6,537 bases of DNA from an uncultured Clostridia bacterium (lineage in GTDB: Bacteria; Bacillota; Clostridia; Christensenellales; Borkfalkiaceae): contig CAMOXE010000067.1 in assembly GCA_946628865.1 (NCBI GenBank), positions 1-6,537 on the forward strand. Reading direction: 5' to 3'. A program made the translations under genes and the position numbers. This document shows positions 5,870 to 6,537 of this stretch, one piece after another. Position 1 is the stretch's first letter. Each line of letters begins with the position of its first letter. The notes beneath the pieces were generated by a model. That model saw only the letters and a program-made list of their open reading frames with translations. It did no database searches and had not been told where the DNA came from.

Positions 5870-5943
5870 GCGGGTGTAGTTCAATGGTAGAACACCAGCC
5901 TTCCAAGCTGGTTGCGTGGGTCCGATTCCCATCACCCGCTCCA
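5870..5943 (+). tRNA. tRNA-Gly(TCC)
   Basis: The full cloverleaf is visible. The acceptor stem GCGGGTG pairs perfectly with CACCCGC, the anticodon stem CCAGC/GCTGG encloses CTTCCAA with anticodon TCC, the discriminator is T, and CCA is encoded. The D-loop keeps the GG pair. The T-loop reads TCCGATT, so position 55 is C instead of the nearly invariant T (pseudouridine 55). Confidence 0.96.
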
Positions 5944-5987
5944 AAGTCCGTCAAGGGTGATGAAGGGCACGAAGGCGGGCAAAATAT

Positions 5988-6064
5988 GCGCCTGTAGCTC
6001 AGTTGGATAGAGCACCGCCCTTCTAAGGCGGGTGTCAGGGGTTCGAATCCCTTCAGGCGCGCCA
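5988..6064 (+). tRNA. tRNA-Arg(TCT)
   Basis: The acceptor stem GCGCCTG pairs perfectly with CAGGCGC. The anticodon stem CCGCC/GGCGG encloses CTTCTAA with anticodon TCT, which reads AGA and AGG. The T-loop TTCGAAT is canonical, the discriminator is G and CCA is encoded. It follows tRNA-Gly after an unusually long 44-base spacer. Confidence 0.97.
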
Positions 6065-6089
6065 ATGCTTTTTGAGGCAACTCATAAAT

Positions 6090-6167
6090 GGCGGGAGTAG
6101 CGCAGTTGGTTAGAGCGTCAGATTGTGGTCCTGAAGGTCGTGGGTTCGACTCCCATCTCCCGCCCCA
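6090..6167 (+). tRNA. tRNA-His(GTG)
   Basis: The acceptor stem GCGGGAG pairs with CTCCCGC, and an extra G at 6090 (G-1) faces discriminator C, the hallmark of tRNA-His. The anticodon loop TTGTGGT carries GTG, and CCA is encoded. The anticodon stem TCAGA/CCTGA has an A-C mismatch at the loop-closing pair 31-39. Confidence 0.96.
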
Positions 6168-6176
6168 GCGAAACAT

Positions 6177-6251
6177 TGGGGTGTCGCCAAGCGGTAAGGC
6201 ACCGGATTTTGATTCCGGGATTCGTAGGTTCAAATCCTGCCACCCCAGCCA
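6177..6251 (+). tRNA. tRNA-Gln(TTG)
   Basis: The acceptor stem TGGGGTG pairs perfectly with CACCCCA. The anticodon stem CCGGA/TCCGG encloses TTTTGAT with anticodon TTG. The T-loop TTCAAAT is normal, the discriminator is G and CCA is encoded. The gene begins nine bases after tRNA-His. Confidence 0.97.
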
Positions 6252-6266
6252 CTAAAAATTAAATAT

Positions 6267-6342
6267 GGTCCATTAGCTCAGGAGGTAGAGCACATGACTT
6301 TTAATCATGTTGTCCGGGGTTCAAATCCCGGGTGAGCCACCA
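6267..6342 (+). tRNA. tRNA-Lys(TTT) with two stem mismatches
   Basis: The anticodon stem CATGA/TCATG encloses CTTTTAA with anticodon TTT. The D-arm and T-loop (TTCAAAT) are normal, the discriminator is A and CCA is encoded. The acceptor stem GGTCCAT against GTGAGCC leaves a C4-A69 mismatch with T3-G70 and T7-G66 wobbles. The T-stem CGGGG/CCCGG has a G50-G64 clash. It is probably still a functional gene, but its helices are weaker than those of its neighbours. Confidence 0.9.
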
Positions 6343-6375
6343 GGTTGAGCCTCGGCTGGTACGACCACTTGATAT

Positions 6376-6450
6376 GGCGCGTTGGTCAAGCGGTTAAGAC
6401 ACCGCCCTTTCACGGCGGCTTCATGGGTTCGAATCCCGTACGCGTCACCA
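6376..6450 (+). tRNA. tRNA-Glu(TTC)
   Basis: The acceptor stem GGCGCGT pairs with ACGCGTC with one G2-T71 wobble. The anticodon stem CCGCC/GGCGG encloses CTTTCAC with anticodon TTC. The T-loop TTCGAAT is canonical, the discriminator is A and CCA is encoded. A 33-base spacer separates it from tRNA-Lys(TTT). Confidence 0.96.
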
Positions 6451-6459
6451 GATTAATAT

Positions 6460-6535
6460 GACTCACTAGCTCAATTGGTAGAGCATCTGACTCTTAATCA
6501 GCAGGTTCGGGGTTCGAGTCCCCGGTGGGTCACCA
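6460..6535 (+). tRNA. tRNA-Lys(CTT)
   Basis: The acceptor stem GACTCAC pairs with GTGGGTC (one T4-G69 wobble). The anticodon loop CTCTTAA carries CTT. The T-arm CGGGG/CCCCG with loop TTCGAGT is perfect, the discriminator is A and CCA is encoded. The T27-C43 mismatch at the top of the anticodon stem is often seen in this isoacceptor. The window ends two bases later, so the array may continue. Confidence 0.96.
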
Positions 6536-6537
6536 TT

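Noticed and set aside
5853..6233. 126-aa open frame on the minus strand across four tRNA genes
   Set aside because: It is antisense to perfect tRNA cloverleaves and its peptide (RWESNPRPSG and GDGNRTHATS types) is a well-known spurious translation of tRNA arrays.

Overview
The window looks like chromosomal core DNA of a Gram-positive-type bacterium. Bacillota, class Clostridia, is the best guess, perhaps an uncultured gut lineage. This is inferred from a CdaA-type c-di-AMP cyclase, strong AGGAGG-like ribosome sites, an rdgB-yfcE pair, sigma-A-like promoters in very AT-rich spacers, and a long tRNA array with encoded CCA ends. No mobile element, CRISPR array, rRNA or prophage gene is visible.

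Left third (1-2425, minus strand): a compact three-gene amino-sugar operon. In transcription order it holds an XRE helix-turn-helix domain fused to phosphoglucosamine mutase (GlmM), a stand-alone left-handed beta-helix acetyltransferase resembling the C-terminal half of GlmU, and the start of glucosamine-6-phosphate deaminase (NagB, cut by the window edge). The genes overlap by 8 and 4 bases. Together they could link fructose-6-P, glucosamine-6-P, glucosamine-1-P and N-acetylglucosamine-1-P on the way to UDP-GlcNAc and peptidoglycan.

Divergent control region (2426-2792): AT-rich, with a good leftward promoter, a tandem 12-bp repeat, two further AGTTG-type sites, a leader with two small hairpins, and a perfect Shine-Dalgarno sequence about 60 bases from the glmM start. 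Rightward promoters are less clear.

Middle (2793-5757, plus strand): a tightly packed operon of holA (DNA polymerase III delta), cdaA (diadenylate cyclase), an unannotated 34-aa single-pass membrane peptide, rdgB (house-cleaning NTP pyrophosphatase) and a yfcE-type metallophosphoesterase. The usual Firmicute order cdaA-cdaR-glmM is broken up. No cdaR is present, the small membrane peptide sits in its place, and glmM is on the opposite strand across holA.

Right end (5822-6537): a strong promoter followed by seven co-oriented tRNA genes: Gly(TCC), Arg(TCT), His(GTG), Gln(TTG), Lys(TTT), Glu(TTC) and Lys(CTT). Several have departures from consensus, notably C55 in tRNA-Gly and two mismatches in tRNA-Lys(TTT).

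The most interesting items are the HTH-GlmM fusion with its repeat-rich promoter, which suggests a possible self-regulating enzyme, and the 34-aa membrane peptide next to CdaA.
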